This document shows positions 40,512-49,561 of a stretch of DNA of 64,000 bases, piece after piece (position 1 is the first letter of the stretch; each line of letters opens with the position of its first letter). The notes under the pieces were generated by a model, which ran no database searches, was not told the origin of the DNA, and saw only the letters and a program-made list of their open reading frames with translations. A program made the position numbers and the translations under genes. The stretch is from JAAFHB01 sp963677935. Its GTDB lineage: Bacteria > Bacteroidota > Bacteroidia > Bacteroidales > Prolixibacteraceae. The DNA lies in NCBI GenBank assembly GCA_963677935.2, contig CAXXEH010000003.1, forward strand, positions 1,860,001 through 1,924,000. Reading direction: 5' to 3'.

Positions 40512-43244
40512 TTATTCTGCACATCTTAATAAAACCGGGCCCAAAAGCCCTGAGGGAACCGGTTTAAGCTGATCAACCTGCAATGGTCCGGCAGAGGAAT
40601 CACCTTCGTTTATCGCTTCCAATTTCGATTTTTGCCAGTCAATGCCTTTCCGGTTCATATCGATAATTCGGTTCTGCGCCTTGTTGACTACTTCGAACAC
40701 CAAAGTATTTTTGCCTTTTTTCAGGAACCCGGAAATGTCTATCCGGAATGGTGTTGTCCAAACACAACCGGCCTTTTTGCCATTTACAAATACCTCGGCC
40801 GATTCGTGTACCTGGCCGGCATCAAGCACCCATTTTTTTTTCAATTCCTGATCGTCCATCGTCAAACTGGTTTCATAGGTAACAAGACCGCTGAACAATC
40901 CCGGTTCCGGCCATTCGGTCCACGATTTCAGGGTATCACATTTGAGTTGGTGCGGCAAGCCCTGATAGTCCAGCCACGATAATTTCCAGCTTTCCCCTAT
41001 TGGTTTTATGTGTGTTTTTCTTCGATAATCAAATGATCTGATATCGGGGTAATCCTTCTTTTTTCCAATATCAGTAACTGTCAGCAGTTCTGACGGCTCA
41101 AAAACCAGATGAACAAGCCTTCCTCTAACGGAATTCGGCCGATGCTCGGCTTGATATATGTCACCCGTGCGAGGATTTCCTACCAGTACCAGAGAAGTCA
41201 TTTCATCCAAATTTAACAACGGCACCCAGAGATCAAGGTCCTCCTCCGTATTGTTTCTGATAAAGTATATTGTCCGCCCCTCACGGTTAACCCTGAGGGT
41301 AGAAAGTTTATCCGGGACACCATCTTCCGTTAGTCCACATCGTTTATTTAGTAAATTAAACAAGTCTTTCCTATCTGATGCAATATAAACACCACCTTTG
41401 GCTGAATTATTGATTTTTGCCATTATGTCAAGGGTACTGTCTCTTTGCGAAGAATCTTGAATTAAAGGTAGTCCATTAGGAGCAGCAACAGGAATACGCT
41501 TCATAAAAATGATCGTCGCCCCATTACAGGCCAACATTTCAAGTGTTTTAAGTGTTTTAGCTCCGATTATTTTAGTTTCGGGCACAACCAATACCTTGTA
41601 TGTTTCCTTTCCTGCTTTGATTTGCCCATTTTCTGTACTTGTCATTTCCGAAATTGTCTCATCAGAACAAATGTCAGTTTGCAAACCTCTTTTAACAAGT
41701 TCTGGACGAGTATTTATATTTGGATCTTCTTCCCGACCAAATGCTGAATTGCTATTCCTCCACACAAAGGGCTGTCCCCAATTAAATCCACCCAAATTGG
41801 GCATATTCCAAAAATCGTGTATTGACCAAAGCATCAAAACATCCATGTCTGGTTTGGAATCCTGAAGTGTTTGCTGGAGCCTGGCAAAATAATCATTCAT
41901 ATACCGGATATGCTTAAAAAAAGGTTGTGTTTCACTAAAATTACCACCTGCATAATACATTGGCCCCGGCCAGGGTTCACTTTTCGGGGTAAAGGGTGCA
42001 CCATGATAAATTTTGTGGTTCAGTCCTTGCATGAGATCTACATCACCCCGTTTGCGATAATAATCTAAATAGTCTTTAAAATTATGTCCTGCCCCCCAGG
42101 TAAATTCCTCCGCAGAAATCAGTTTTTTGCCAAAGATATGAGCCGTAGAAGTATTAACTGGAGGTGAATCTTCCGGGATATCAGCTTCGCCGCATGTATT
42201 GATCGGATTGGCAGGATCGCCCGTATATTGGTAACGTGTGAGCATTCCGTTTTGATGGGCCCATTGCCTCCATCTTTTAACGAATTCGACGTGTAGAAAG
42301 GCTATCGTTGCCCGATAATCGTGCCATAACCTGATATTTTCAGGGGTCCCGGTTTCGCGCAAATACTGGTGAAAATAAGGCCGAACATCGTAGCCATTGA
42401 TTTTTTGGAACACTGCAAAAAAATCGGGAGTACTCCCACCTTGTCCTTCAAATGAGTCACAATACACTGCGCGAGGACGAAGGTTCCCTAATTTATTAAG
42501 CAACCCATCCAACGGCTTGATTAAATTTTCGAATGCGGCAGGCGACCAGTAATCAAAAACAGGTCCCTTGCCACCATTCCCGGCAACATAAACCTCGGAG
42601 CCGACGTAGCCCATCCTTGCAACCAGAACATTGTACTTCCCCACGACAGGAAGGCGCCAAACATTCTTACCGTCTTCGATCTGAGGTTCGATAACCTTTG
42701 CTGGTCTGGTATTTTTTGAAGCATCAAAACTGGCAGACCCATCCGAATTTTCAAGAATTGTAACGCATTTGATTGGGTCTTTGCCATCTTCATTGCGTAA
42801 GACAACCGGATGCTCGGGAGTGACGTCAACTGCTACAACTTTCAACCGCCAATCACGTTCTGAGTTTTCTTTTGTAATCCAGGGGCCGCCTATGGGCCAG
42901 CCACCACCAGTAGTTACATCGACGAACATTCCGAGTTCTTTCCCTTTGGCAAGGGTATATTTAAATACTTCACACCAACGATCTGATAGAAATTCGATTG
43001 GAGGGATGGTTGGATGCTTATATTCATACAGCGGACAAACGGTTACACCTCCGAATCCTGCTTCTTTCAACATTATCAATTGTCGTTCGATCTCTACCTC
43101 ATTAACACAACTTCCCATCCACCACCAAAAAGTTGCTGGTTTGGCGGTTGTCGAAATATTGTTCCATCCGAAATAATCTGTGGATTTTTTATAACAGGAT
43201 TCTGTAATAATCATGAATATGAAAAAGAAGAATAGGATTCTCAT
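40512..43244 (-). CDS. GH106-type alpha-L-rhamnosidase family protein
   Basis: A 910-residue secreted protein from the ATG at 43244 (MRILFFFFIFMIITESC, lipobox-like); the frame extends to 43379 but that part lacks a signal peptide and overlaps the phosphodiesterase gene. GH106 hallmarks: AKPATFWWWMGSCVNEVEIE, LKEAGFGGVTVCPLYEY, VDVTTGGGWPIGGPWIT, AVYCDSFEGQGGSTPDFFAV, and HDYRATIAFLHVEFVKRW. The C-terminal jelly roll (about 780-890) carries the sugar-binding pattern GLVTYETSLTMDDQEL and AEVFVNGKKAGCVWTTPFRI. Characterised GH106 enzymes remove alpha-L-rhamnose from rhamnogalacturonan II or I. The gene is the second after susD. Confidence 0.85.
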   Translation of the reverse strand: MRILFFFFIFMIITESCYKKSTDYFGWNNISTTAKPATFWWWMGSCVNEVEIERQLIMLKEAGFGGVTVCPLYEYKHPTIPPIEFLSDRWCEVFKYTLAKGKELGMFVDVTTGGGWPIGGPWITKENSERDWRLKVVAVDVTPEHPVVLRNEDGKDPIKCVTILENSDGSASFDASKNTRPAKVIEPQIEDGKNVWRLPVVGKYNVLVARMGYVGSEVYVAGNGGKGPVFDYWSPAAFENLIKPLDGLLNKLGNLRPRAVYCDSFEGQGGSTPDFFAVFQKINGYDVRPYFHQYLRETGTPENIRLWHDYRATIAFLHVEFVKRWRQWAHQNGMLTRYQYTGDPANPINTCGEADIPEDSPPVNTSTAHIFGKKLISAEEFTWGAGHNFKDYLDYYRKRGDVDLMQGLNHKIYHGAPFTPKSEPWPGPMYYAGGNFSETQPFFKHIRYMNDYFARLQQTLQDSKPDMDVLMLWSIHDFWNMPNLGGFNWGQPFVWRNSNSAFGREEDPNINTRPELVKRGLQTDICSDETISEMTSTENGQIKAGKETYKVLVVPETKIIGAKTLKTLEMLACNGATIIFMKRIPVAAPNGLPLIQDSSQRDSTLDIMAKINNSAKGGVYIASDRKDLFNLLNKRCGLTEDGVPDKLSTLRVNREGRTIYFIRNNTEEDLDLWVPLLNLDEMTSLVLVGNPRTGDIYQAEHRPNSVRGRLVHLVFEPSELLTVTDIGKKKDYPDIRSFDYRRKTHIKPIGESWKLSWLDYQGLPHQLKCDTLKSWTEWPEPGLFSGLVTYETSLTMDDQELKKKWVLDAGQVHESAEVFVNGKKAGCVWTTPFRIDISGFLKKGKNTLVFEVVNKAQNRIIDMNRKGIDWQKSKLEAINEGDSSAGPLQVDQLKPVPSGLLGPVLLRCAE

Positions 43245-43330
43245 CAGTTTATAATTTGTTTCACTTTTTTTACTTCTTCGTCCTGCCAAACTATTGTATT
43301 TTCTTCTCAAATAGGTTTCTTTCGGTCTTG

Positions 43331-44254
43331 TTAATGTCCTCGGATGAAGGCATCTTTGAGTGGTTTCCCCGAGACCCATTCATTCAACTGAAAACCCAAT
43401 AGCCAGGCAACGGTAGGCGCCAGGTCGTAGTTAAAAACAGGATGGTTTATTTTATATCCCTGCTTAACCCCTTTTCCGGAGATAATAAACGGGACAATCA
43501 TTTCGTCGGGGTGTGAATCTCCGTGGCTTTTTTCATATCCGCCATGATCGCTTACGACAAATACAACCGTTTCGTCATACATTCCTGTTACTTTCAGGGT
43601 ATTTATCAGTACCCCAACCAGGCTGTCAACTTTTGTCACAGCTTCCATGTATCTGTCTGAGCGGAATCCATCGCTATGGCCACGATCATCCACATCGTCG
43701 AGTTGGACAAAAGTGAGCAACGGACGTTTTTCTCTTAGCAGATTACAAGTAAATTTTGCTGCATCATTTTCTGTATCAGTAGGAATACTTACATCACATA
43801 CCCCTTTTTCGATTTTAATCCCGATATCATCCCACTGATAAATTGCACCAATAATTGCTGCAGGAAAATTTTTACGGGTTTCTCCAAATATAGTTGGAAA
43901 CATCCCGTGCTCCCCTTTATAAACAGGTTCAAGCGTTTTATTTTCCACCGACCAGACATTGGTATTGACACCATGCCTGTCCATCGTGGCGCCGGTGAAA
44001 ATTGAAGCCCAGGCTGGCCCACTGAAACTGGGCATAATGGTACGAGCTTCTAATGAATATGAACCATTTTTCATCAATTCGTCCATATTGGGCGTTTTTG
44101 CCAATTGAATCCCATGTGCCCCCAGTCCATCGATTCCAATTACCAGAATATGAGGGTATGGTTTTGACTGATTCTTTGCTTGTAAATTGCAGCATATCAA
44201 TAAAAACAGACTTATTAATGGCAGGTTTGTCTTTATTAGAGATTTGATATTCAT
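43331..44254 (-). CDS. Secreted type I phosphodiesterase/nucleotide pyrophosphatase (alkaline phosphatase superfamily)
   Basis: A 307-residue protein with lipoprotein leader (LFLLICCNLQA). The alkaline-phosphatase-fold metal sites are visible: first Asp in HILVIGIDGLGAHG, nucleophilic Thr/Ser near MPSFSGPAWASIFTG, Asp/His in VQLDDVDDRGHSDG and VFVVSDHGGYEKSHGD, and the terminal His in NHPVFNYDLAPTVAWLLG. It resembles NPP-type enzymes that hydrolyse phosphodiesters, but sulfatases and phosphonate hydrolases share the fold; there is no formylglycine Cys motif, so it is not a sulfatase. It is the first gene after susD, separated from it by a hairpin. Presence in a PUL suggests phosphoester or phosphate-decorated glycan, an inference. 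Confidence 0.8.
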   Translation of the reverse strand: MNIKSLIKTNLPLISLFLLICCNLQAKNQSKPYPHILVIGIDGLGAHGIQLAKTPNMDELMKNGSYSLEARTIMPSFSGPAWASIFTGATMDRHGVNTNVWSVENKTLEPVYKGEHGMFPTIFGETRKNFPAAIIGAIYQWDDIGIKIEKGVCDVSIPTDTENDAAKFTCNLLREKRPLLTFVQLDDVDDRGHSDGFRSDRYMEAVTKVDSLVGVLINTLKVTGMYDETVVFVVSDHGGYEKSHGDSHPDEMIVPFIISGKGVKQGYKINHPVFNYDLAPTVAWLLGFQLNEWVSGKPLKDAFIRGH

Positions 44255-44340
44255 TATGCTTTTAAATTTTAGTTTATCTCTTAAAATTCAAATATTCAAT
44301 TTTAAGTTTCAGGATTTAGGCAGGTTTTTTTTAAAAGAAT

Positions 44341-44375
44341 AGGCCGGTATAACCAAACACTGGTCGTACCGGCCT
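44341..44375 (-). terminator. Hairpin downstream of susD, probable partial terminator
   Basis: AGGCCGGTA (44341-44349) and TACCGGCCT (44367-44375) form a perfect 9-bp stem with a 17-base loop. On the minus transcript the stem is followed by ATTCTTTTA, a weak U-rich tail. It lies 38 bases after the susD stop, so it would end or reduce transcription after susCD and raise susCD transcript levels relative to the downstream enzymes. Confidence 0.6.
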
Positions 44376-44412
44376 GATCTTAAAATTAATAGTTTTTAAG
44401 TAATGTTATAAT

Positions 44413-46053
44413 TTAATTACCGTTCTTATGGACATCCCACCACAGAGGAACATTTTCAAGATCCCTAGCGCCAGTGCCAAGAAGTTTAATCGCTTTAGTT
44501 ACCTCTTCCGGCTGAGTGCTGTACTCAGCCTGAACAAAAGGCAACCTGGTAATAATCATTCCTTTACTTAGATCGATGTTTGCATTCGCTGAATTAACTT
44601 TCGGATAGATTTTCGGAAGACGTGTTCTGCGATAATCGGCAAATGCTTCAGCACTTATCGGAAAATTTGACAGCCACTTTTGAGTGATGATCTGTTCAAG
44701 CTGTTTATCAGCGCTACCTGAGAATTTAACCGGTATATCCGTCGCAGCCGGATGGTTATACAAATAATCATGCGGGGCAACTGGGGTTGTGGTACCGTTG
44801 ATATAAGTCTGAATGGCACCTGACGCAATACCCCATTGTTGCATTGAAACGGTGATACCTTTTTCATAAAAGGACTGTGCCGATCCACCACCCATGTTCC
44901 AGCCTTTTAAGGCGCCTTCTGCTTTCAGAAAATGGGTTTCAGCAGAATACATCATTGGGATCGGTTCCGTCATTATATTGGCGCCACACCAACGGGTGGA
45001 ATTAAGGCATGAATAACAATATCTGTAGTTCGCTTCTATCGCTGTTCCGAATCCATTGGCCATTCCATGGAATCCACCAATATTGGCACGCAATTCTGCA
45101 GGCAGTTGAGGATCTGTGTTATACGAGTTTTCAACTACAGGCGAAAAATACTTTCCGATACGAGGATCGTCATATCCTTTCAGAAAACTTTCCATGCTTG
45201 AACTCATCAAACTTGTGTACCATGGATTTACCCTTGCTAATCCATTTCCTAACTCTTTCCATTTTGAAACGTCCAGAAATGCATCATCATTATTGGTATC
45301 CATTGTAATTCCGGCTGCAGCAGCTTCTGCTTCTGTCTTGGCTTTGGCTGGCTCAACATTTGAAATACGCATAGCCAATCGCAACCGAAGTGAATTACCA
45401 AGTTTGAGCCAATTTATTACTTTTCCATTGTATATCATATCACCTGCGCCATAAGCATTGGCAGAACCATTGGAAGCAATTGTTCCGGTTAAAATATCAA
45501 TGGCTGTTTTCAAATCATCAAACATCAGATAATAAACATCTTTCTGACTTTGGTAAGCAATGGTTGCCTTCCCGGTCCCTCCGTCCGTATATGGTACGGG
45601 TCCCCACAAATCAGTGGTTTGGTGCATCAGGAAAACTTTCCATATCAATGCAATCGCATATTCGTTCTGAAACGTACTGCTACCTTTTGTCATATCAAAG
45701 ATATTTTGTAGCGTGGGCAATGCTTTTACAAATATATCATTGAAAGCATCATCGTGATATCCAAGTTGTAACTGATTCTGTTCATAATAAATTTCAGTTA
45801 TGCACATATATCCGGATAAATGATTTGTGACAGTTCTTGTCAAACGATTGTAATCATTGGTATTCCACCAGTTACTACCTTCAATCTGTGAAAAGGATAA
45901 CAGACCTGCCAACTCTTTAGTTCCGACCGACATTAACCTTGTTTTATCGGTATTATACTGTTCAAATTTATCAGTACAGGAGAAAATTAGTGACACGAAG
46001 GTAACAATACAAAGAACTTTCGCTAATGAGCTATTAACTATATGTTTTTTCAT
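44413..46053 (-). CDS. SusD/RagB-type glycan-binding outer-membrane lipoprotein
   Basis: A 546-residue surface lipoprotein with lipobox ending FSC (about residue 26). It follows the SusD-like_2 (PF12771) pattern: EQYNTDKTRLMS after the anchor, then helical TPR-like segments (FDMTKGSSTFQNEYAIALI, YYLMFDDLKTAIDILTG), the GKVINWLKLGNSLRLRLAMR signature near residue 210, GYDDPRIGKYFSP, and a C-terminal WLSNFPISAEAFADYRRTRLP. It caps the SusC channel and binds glycan for import. It follows susC by 24 bases and is translated as its partner. Confidence 0.95.
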   Translation of the reverse strand: MKKHIVNSSLAKVLCIVTFVSLIFSCTDKFEQYNTDKTRLMSVGTKELAGLLSFSQIEGSNWWNTNDYNRLTRTVTNHLSGYMCITEIYYEQNQLQLGYHDDAFNDIFVKALPTLQNIFDMTKGSSTFQNEYAIALIWKVFLMHQTTDLWGPVPYTDGGTGKATIAYQSQKDVYYLMFDDLKTAIDILTGTIASNGSANAYGAGDMIYNGKVINWLKLGNSLRLRLAMRISNVEPAKAKTEAEAAAAGITMDTNNDDAFLDVSKWKELGNGLARVNPWYTSLMSSSMESFLKGYDDPRIGKYFSPVVENSYNTDPQLPAELRANIGGFHGMANGFGTAIEANYRYCYSCLNSTRWCGANIMTEPIPMMYSAETHFLKAEGALKGWNMGGGSAQSFYEKGITVSMQQWGIASGAIQTYINGTTTPVAPHDYLYNHPAATDIPVKFSGSADKQLEQIITQKWLSNFPISAEAFADYRRTRLPKIYPKVNSANANIDLSKGMIITRLPFVQAEYSTQPEEVTKAIKLLGTGARDLENVPLWWDVHKNGN

Positions 46054-46077
46054 CGTTGCTAAATATTAAAATGGTTA

Positions 46078-49000
46078 TTACAATGTAAGCTTGATATTGA
46101 AACCTAAAGTTCTTGTTCCAGGCAAAAAAGCACTTTCTGCTCCCTGGCCATTCGTAGAAATGTCGTAACTGACATCAGGATCAAACCATTTACAACCATT
46201 GTATATAAAAAACAAGTTACGTCCGGTAGCAGAAAGCCTCAGTGATTTTATTACGTTGCTTTTTAATGGAATAGAATATCCTATTGCAAACTCACGCAAT
46301 CTGGAATTGGTAGCCTCATGGCTAAATAGTTCACCGCAGCCATTGCTGATACGTCCGCCAACACTTCTGTAATAATCCTCTGCTTTTATAGTGATATTGT
46401 TTTTTGTGCCATTTTCAAAAACCCCGTCAATAAGGATACCGTTTTCACGACCTACTAACGATGCTTTACTGGTACCGCACGACAACATCATTGCTTCGGT
46501 AGAAGATCCTCTAACCCCGCCGTAATTTAAATCAACAAGGAAAGACATGTTCCAGTTTTTATATTTAAAGGAGTTGGTAATGCCTGATGTCCAATCGTAG
46601 TTGAAATTGCCCAGATAGAGATCTGCCGTACTTAGAACTTTCGGTTGACCCAGTGCATCTACAATGATTTGTCCTTGACTATTCCGTTCAAATCCCTTTG
46701 TATACATTTCACCATATGGCTTACCTTTAATGATCCATGTTTCCCCTATCGACAAGTTAGGTGAACGAATTTGATATCTTTCAAGTTTATCTGTCAATTC
46801 TATTACCTTATTTTTGTTTTTTGCAAAATTCAGGTTCAAGTTCCATGAAAAATCAGTAAGTTTTACAGGAGTTGCACCGATCATAAGTTCGATACCATTG
46901 TTCTGAATATTTCCACAGTTCATCCATGCATGGTCATACCCGGAAGATGGGACTGATGATATTTCAACTAATTGGTTAAATGTATTTGATTTATACCAGG
47001 TAAAATCAATAGAAAGCCTGTTTTTAAACAGTTTCAACTCAGCTCCGGCTTCCCATGATTTACTTTTTTCAGGGATTAGGTTAACAGCAACACGGGTAGG
47101 GTCCGGATGTACTATTCCTACCGGTCCTACGTTATCAGCTTGATATGTTTGCATTATTGATGCCCATCTGGCATCATTTCCTACCTCGGCATACGATCCT
47201 CGTAATTTTGCAAAAGATATAAAGTCAGGCAGCTTTACCATGTCGGAAACAATTCCGGTTAAACCAACAGAAGGGTAAAAATAATCATACGGGGCAGGTA
47301 ATGTAGAACTCCAGTCATTACGGGCTGTAGCATTCAAAAACAAATAATTACGGAAACTCAACTGACCCATCCCATACACTGATTGTTTCTGACTACGACT
47401 TTCGCCATCACTACTTCTAAGCGCTTGTGCAAAGGCTAACGCAAATTTATTTTCCGTATTTAATCCTCCTGCTTCAGAATATATGCTTGTCCCTTTGCTA
47501 TCGTTAATTTCGGAGCCAAGGCTTAGTCCAAGATCAAAATCTTTCGCAAATTTTTTCGTAAAAGACAGCAATATGTCCCCATTATAAGATTCCCCTTTGC
47601 TTATGGATTTTTTGTAATTCCCGTGTCCTCCAAAATAATAGGGTGTATTCCAATAAATTTTCTCTTCACTGACAGAGGCTCCTGAATTTACACCTCCCCT
47701 GACCTGCAAATATAGCCAATCAGTAAAATCGTAGCGCAAGTTCAAAAGCGAATTTATACTGCTGCCGGAACTTGGACCTTCATAGCCGTCCATTGACCAG
47801 TAAGGGTTGAGATTATTTGTTGAGGCCGGAAACCATGAATTCTGTTGCAGGGATCCTTTTTCATCAATATATGAAGATTTCCTGATGTCCTGGGTACGTA
47901 TGCTGCGTGGCATTTTAACCAGATTAAACATAGGGCTGAAAAGATCATCCCCAACCACCGGATGATCTTTCAAATCGGAACGGTAGTATGTGATCCTAAA
48001 ATCCATCTTTAAATTTTTGATTAATTCAGCGTTCAATCGTAAATTGAGATTATTCCGGGACATTTTATTATCATCCAGCACACCCTGTGCCCTTGTGTTG
48101 CTATAAGAAAAATAAGCATTCAACTTTTCATTACCACCGCTGTATGAGAAATTATTTACCAGATTATATCCTGTCCTGAAAAAATCTTTAACATTGTTGG
48201 GTTGAGCATTGAGTGCTATTTGTTCTTTGTTCCAATTGGTAACATTTTGTCCTTGCATTTTAGGCCCCCAGCTGGAATATTCTGTAGCTGAATTATAAAT
48301 CCCACTTGCACCCTGGGAATATTCATTCTGAAATTCGGGATACAGATAGGGAACATCAAAATTTGATGTTGAATTGAATTCAATTTTGGAAACACCATTC
48401 CCCGCTTTTTTTGTAGTTATAACGATTACGCCGTTGTTGGCTGCTGAACCATATAATGCTGAAGCACTTGGGCCTTTTAGTACGTTTATGCTTTGTACAT
48501 CATCGGGGTTAATACCCGATAGACCACCACCACCAGTACTATAAGGGATACCATCCATTACAATCAACGGCTGGTTTCCATTACTAATTGAACGGTTTCC
48601 ACGGATAATAACAAGTGCATCACCCGAAACGCCACTTGCACCGGCGGAAGTTGTAACTGTAACGCCGGCCACTTTGCTTGCCAGTGCATTTCCAAGGTTA
48701 ATATCTTTATTTGTAGTTAATTCGTCCATATTAACCTCCTGGGTTGAATAGGTCAAACTCTTCTTGCTTCTGACAATTCCCAGGGCGGTTACCACAACTT
48801 CATCGAGGGCTAATTTATTTTCGCTCAGCGTAACTTTAAAAGTCCTTTTATTACCAATCACAATTTCCTGGGTGATCATCCCGACAAAGGAGAAAACCAA
48901 TGTTTTTGAATCGGACGGAACTTTGAGACTAAATATACCGCCATTATCGGTAGTGATACCGACCGTAGTTCCCTTAACTACGATAGAAACACCTGGAAGT

Positions 49001-49461
49001 GGCAAGCCTTTTGTATCAGCTACGGTTCCGGAGAGCTCTATTTTTTGAGGCTGTTGAATTACACTTGTATTCAGTGATTCAGAAGTCAGGAGATCGCCCT
49101 TTTTGTATAAGAAGACTTGTCTGTCATCGATTTTGTAGGCAATATCGGTTCCCTTAAATAGCTGCTCAAGAATTTTTTCAACTATCTCTCCATCTGCGTA
49201 GACCGATTTTGTTATTTTGTCATTGACAACCTCGTCATCATAGAAAAAAATAAACTCGCTCGATTTTTCAATTGAGCTAAAGATTTCTGACAATGATGAA
49301 TTCTGAAGATGCAGATCAATTTTTGTCTTTTGAGAATAAGTGCTGGCCGATAGGGTCATCGAACCAGCAAAAAGCAAAAAAGTCATTAATTTCATGGCCA
49401 GCCAATTAATTTTTGGCTTCTTTCCGTCATGGAATGAGCCACAATCCGATTTTTTTTTCAT
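46078..49461 (-). CDS. SusC/RagA-type TonB-dependent outer-membrane transporter with STN domain
   Basis: An 1127-residue glycan importer. After the signal peptide (to about 45) comes an STN domain (about 48-125, TKIDLHLQNSSLSEIFSSIE), the signalling domain that contacts a FecR-type anti-sigma factor. Then a carboxypeptidase-regulatory-like domain (about 140-215, KGLPLPGVSIVVKGTTVGIT), the plug (about 220-350, ALASKVAGVTVTTS, PLIVMDGIPY, VLKGPSASALYGSAANNGVI) and a 22-strand barrel to the end (AFLPGTRTLGFNIKLTL). With fecR and the ECF sigma gene directly upstream, this is a transenvelope-signalling PUL: glycan binding would release the sigma factor. Its leader overlaps a candidate antisense RNA. 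Confidence 0.96.
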   Translation of the reverse strand: MKKKSDCGSFHDGKKPKINWLAMKLMTFLLFAGSMTLSASTYSQKTKIDLHLQNSSLSEIFSSIEKSSEFIFFYDDEVVNDKITKSVYADGEIVEKILEQLFKGTDIAYKIDDRQVFLYKKGDLLTSESLNTSVIQQPQKIELSGTVADTKGLPLPGVSIVVKGTTVGITTDNGGIFSLKVPSDSKTLVFSFVGMITQEIVIGNKRTFKVTLSENKLALDEVVVTALGIVRSKKSLTYSTQEVNMDELTTNKDINLGNALASKVAGVTVTTSAGASGVSGDALVIIRGNRSISNGNQPLIVMDGIPYSTGGGGLSGINPDDVQSINVLKGPSASALYGSAANNGVIVITTKKAGNGVSKIEFNSTSNFDVPYLYPEFQNEYSQGASGIYNSATEYSSWGPKMQGQNVTNWNKEQIALNAQPNNVKDFFRTGYNLVNNFSYSGGNEKLNAYFSYSNTRAQGVLDDNKMSRNNLNLRLNAELIKNLKMDFRITYYRSDLKDHPVVGDDLFSPMFNLVKMPRSIRTQDIRKSSYIDEKGSLQQNSWFPASTNNLNPYWSMDGYEGPSSGSSINSLLNLRYDFTDWLYLQVRGGVNSGASVSEEKIYWNTPYYFGGHGNYKKSISKGESYNGDILLSFTKKFAKDFDLGLSLGSEINDSKGTSIYSEAGGLNTENKFALAFAQALRSSDGESRSQKQSVYGMGQLSFRNYLFLNATARNDWSSTLPAPYDYFYPSVGLTGIVSDMVKLPDFISFAKLRGSYAEVGNDARWASIMQTYQADNVGPVGIVHPDPTRVAVNLIPEKSKSWEAGAELKLFKNRLSIDFTWYKSNTFNQLVEISSVPSSGYDHAWMNCGNIQNNGIELMIGATPVKLTDFSWNLNLNFAKNKNKVIELTDKLERYQIRSPNLSIGETWIIKGKPYGEMYTKGFERNSQGQIIVDALGQPKVLSTADLYLGNFNYDWTSGITNSFKYKNWNMSFLVDLNYGGVRGSSTEAMMLSCGTSKASLVGRENGILIDGVFENGTKNNITIKAEDYYRSVGGRISNGCGELFSHEATNSRLREFAIGYSIPLKSNVIKSLRLSATGRNLFFIYNGCKWFDPDVSYDISTNGQGAESAFLPGTRTLGFNIKLTL

Positions 49462-49468
49462 ACTTTTG
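49461..49468 (+). promoter_or_regulatory. Candidate -7 box of an antisense RNA
   Basis: TACTTTTG on the plus strand fits TAnnTTTG exactly. It begins on the first base of the susC start codon (read on the opposite strand) and points away from susC. No -33 TTTG is seen at the expected distance. Confidence 0.45.
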
Positions 49469-49473
49469 AAATG

Positions 49474-49550
49474 AATTAGTGAAACATGTTGCCTTGCGGC
49501 ATGATTTAAACTTAACCGGTTAATGTTTCGAGCATTAGCCGGTTTTTTTT
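49474..49550 (+). ncRNA. Candidate cis-antisense small RNA in the susC leader (DonS-like)
   Basis: The 100-base gap between fecR and susC holds, on the strand opposite to all neighbouring genes, a -7 box (49461-49468) and an intrinsic terminator ending in a U-tract at 49550. A transcript from about 49474 would be roughly 77 nt and complementary to most of the susC leader. It would contain a small hairpin (TGCC TTGC GGCA near 49490-49501) and the terminator stem. Bacteroides PULs controlled by ECF/anti-sigma pairs are known to carry antisense RNAs of this position (DonS type) that repress susC homologues. The assignment rests on position and structure only; the start site is inferred. Confidence 0.55.
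49514..49550 (+). terminator. Intrinsic terminator on the strand antisense to fecR-susC
   Basis: AACCGGTTAATG (49514-49525) and CATTAGCCGGTT (49533-49544) form a 12-bp stem with one G-U wobble and a 7-base loop, followed by an unbroken T-run to 49550. On the plus transcript the structure is complete; on the minus transcript the same position is a C-A mismatch and the T-run becomes a leading A-run, so it is directional. No plus-strand gene precedes it. Confidence 0.75.
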
Positions 49551-49561
49551 ATTAGAATTAT

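Noticed and set aside
43245..43379. N-terminal extension of the GH106 gene
   Set aside because: It would overlap the phosphodiesterase gene and place a hydrophilic stretch before a clear signal peptide.
43331..44254. Sulfatase in the PUL
   Set aside because: The fold is shared, but there is no C/S-x-P-x-R formylglycine signature; the residues fit phosphodiesterases.
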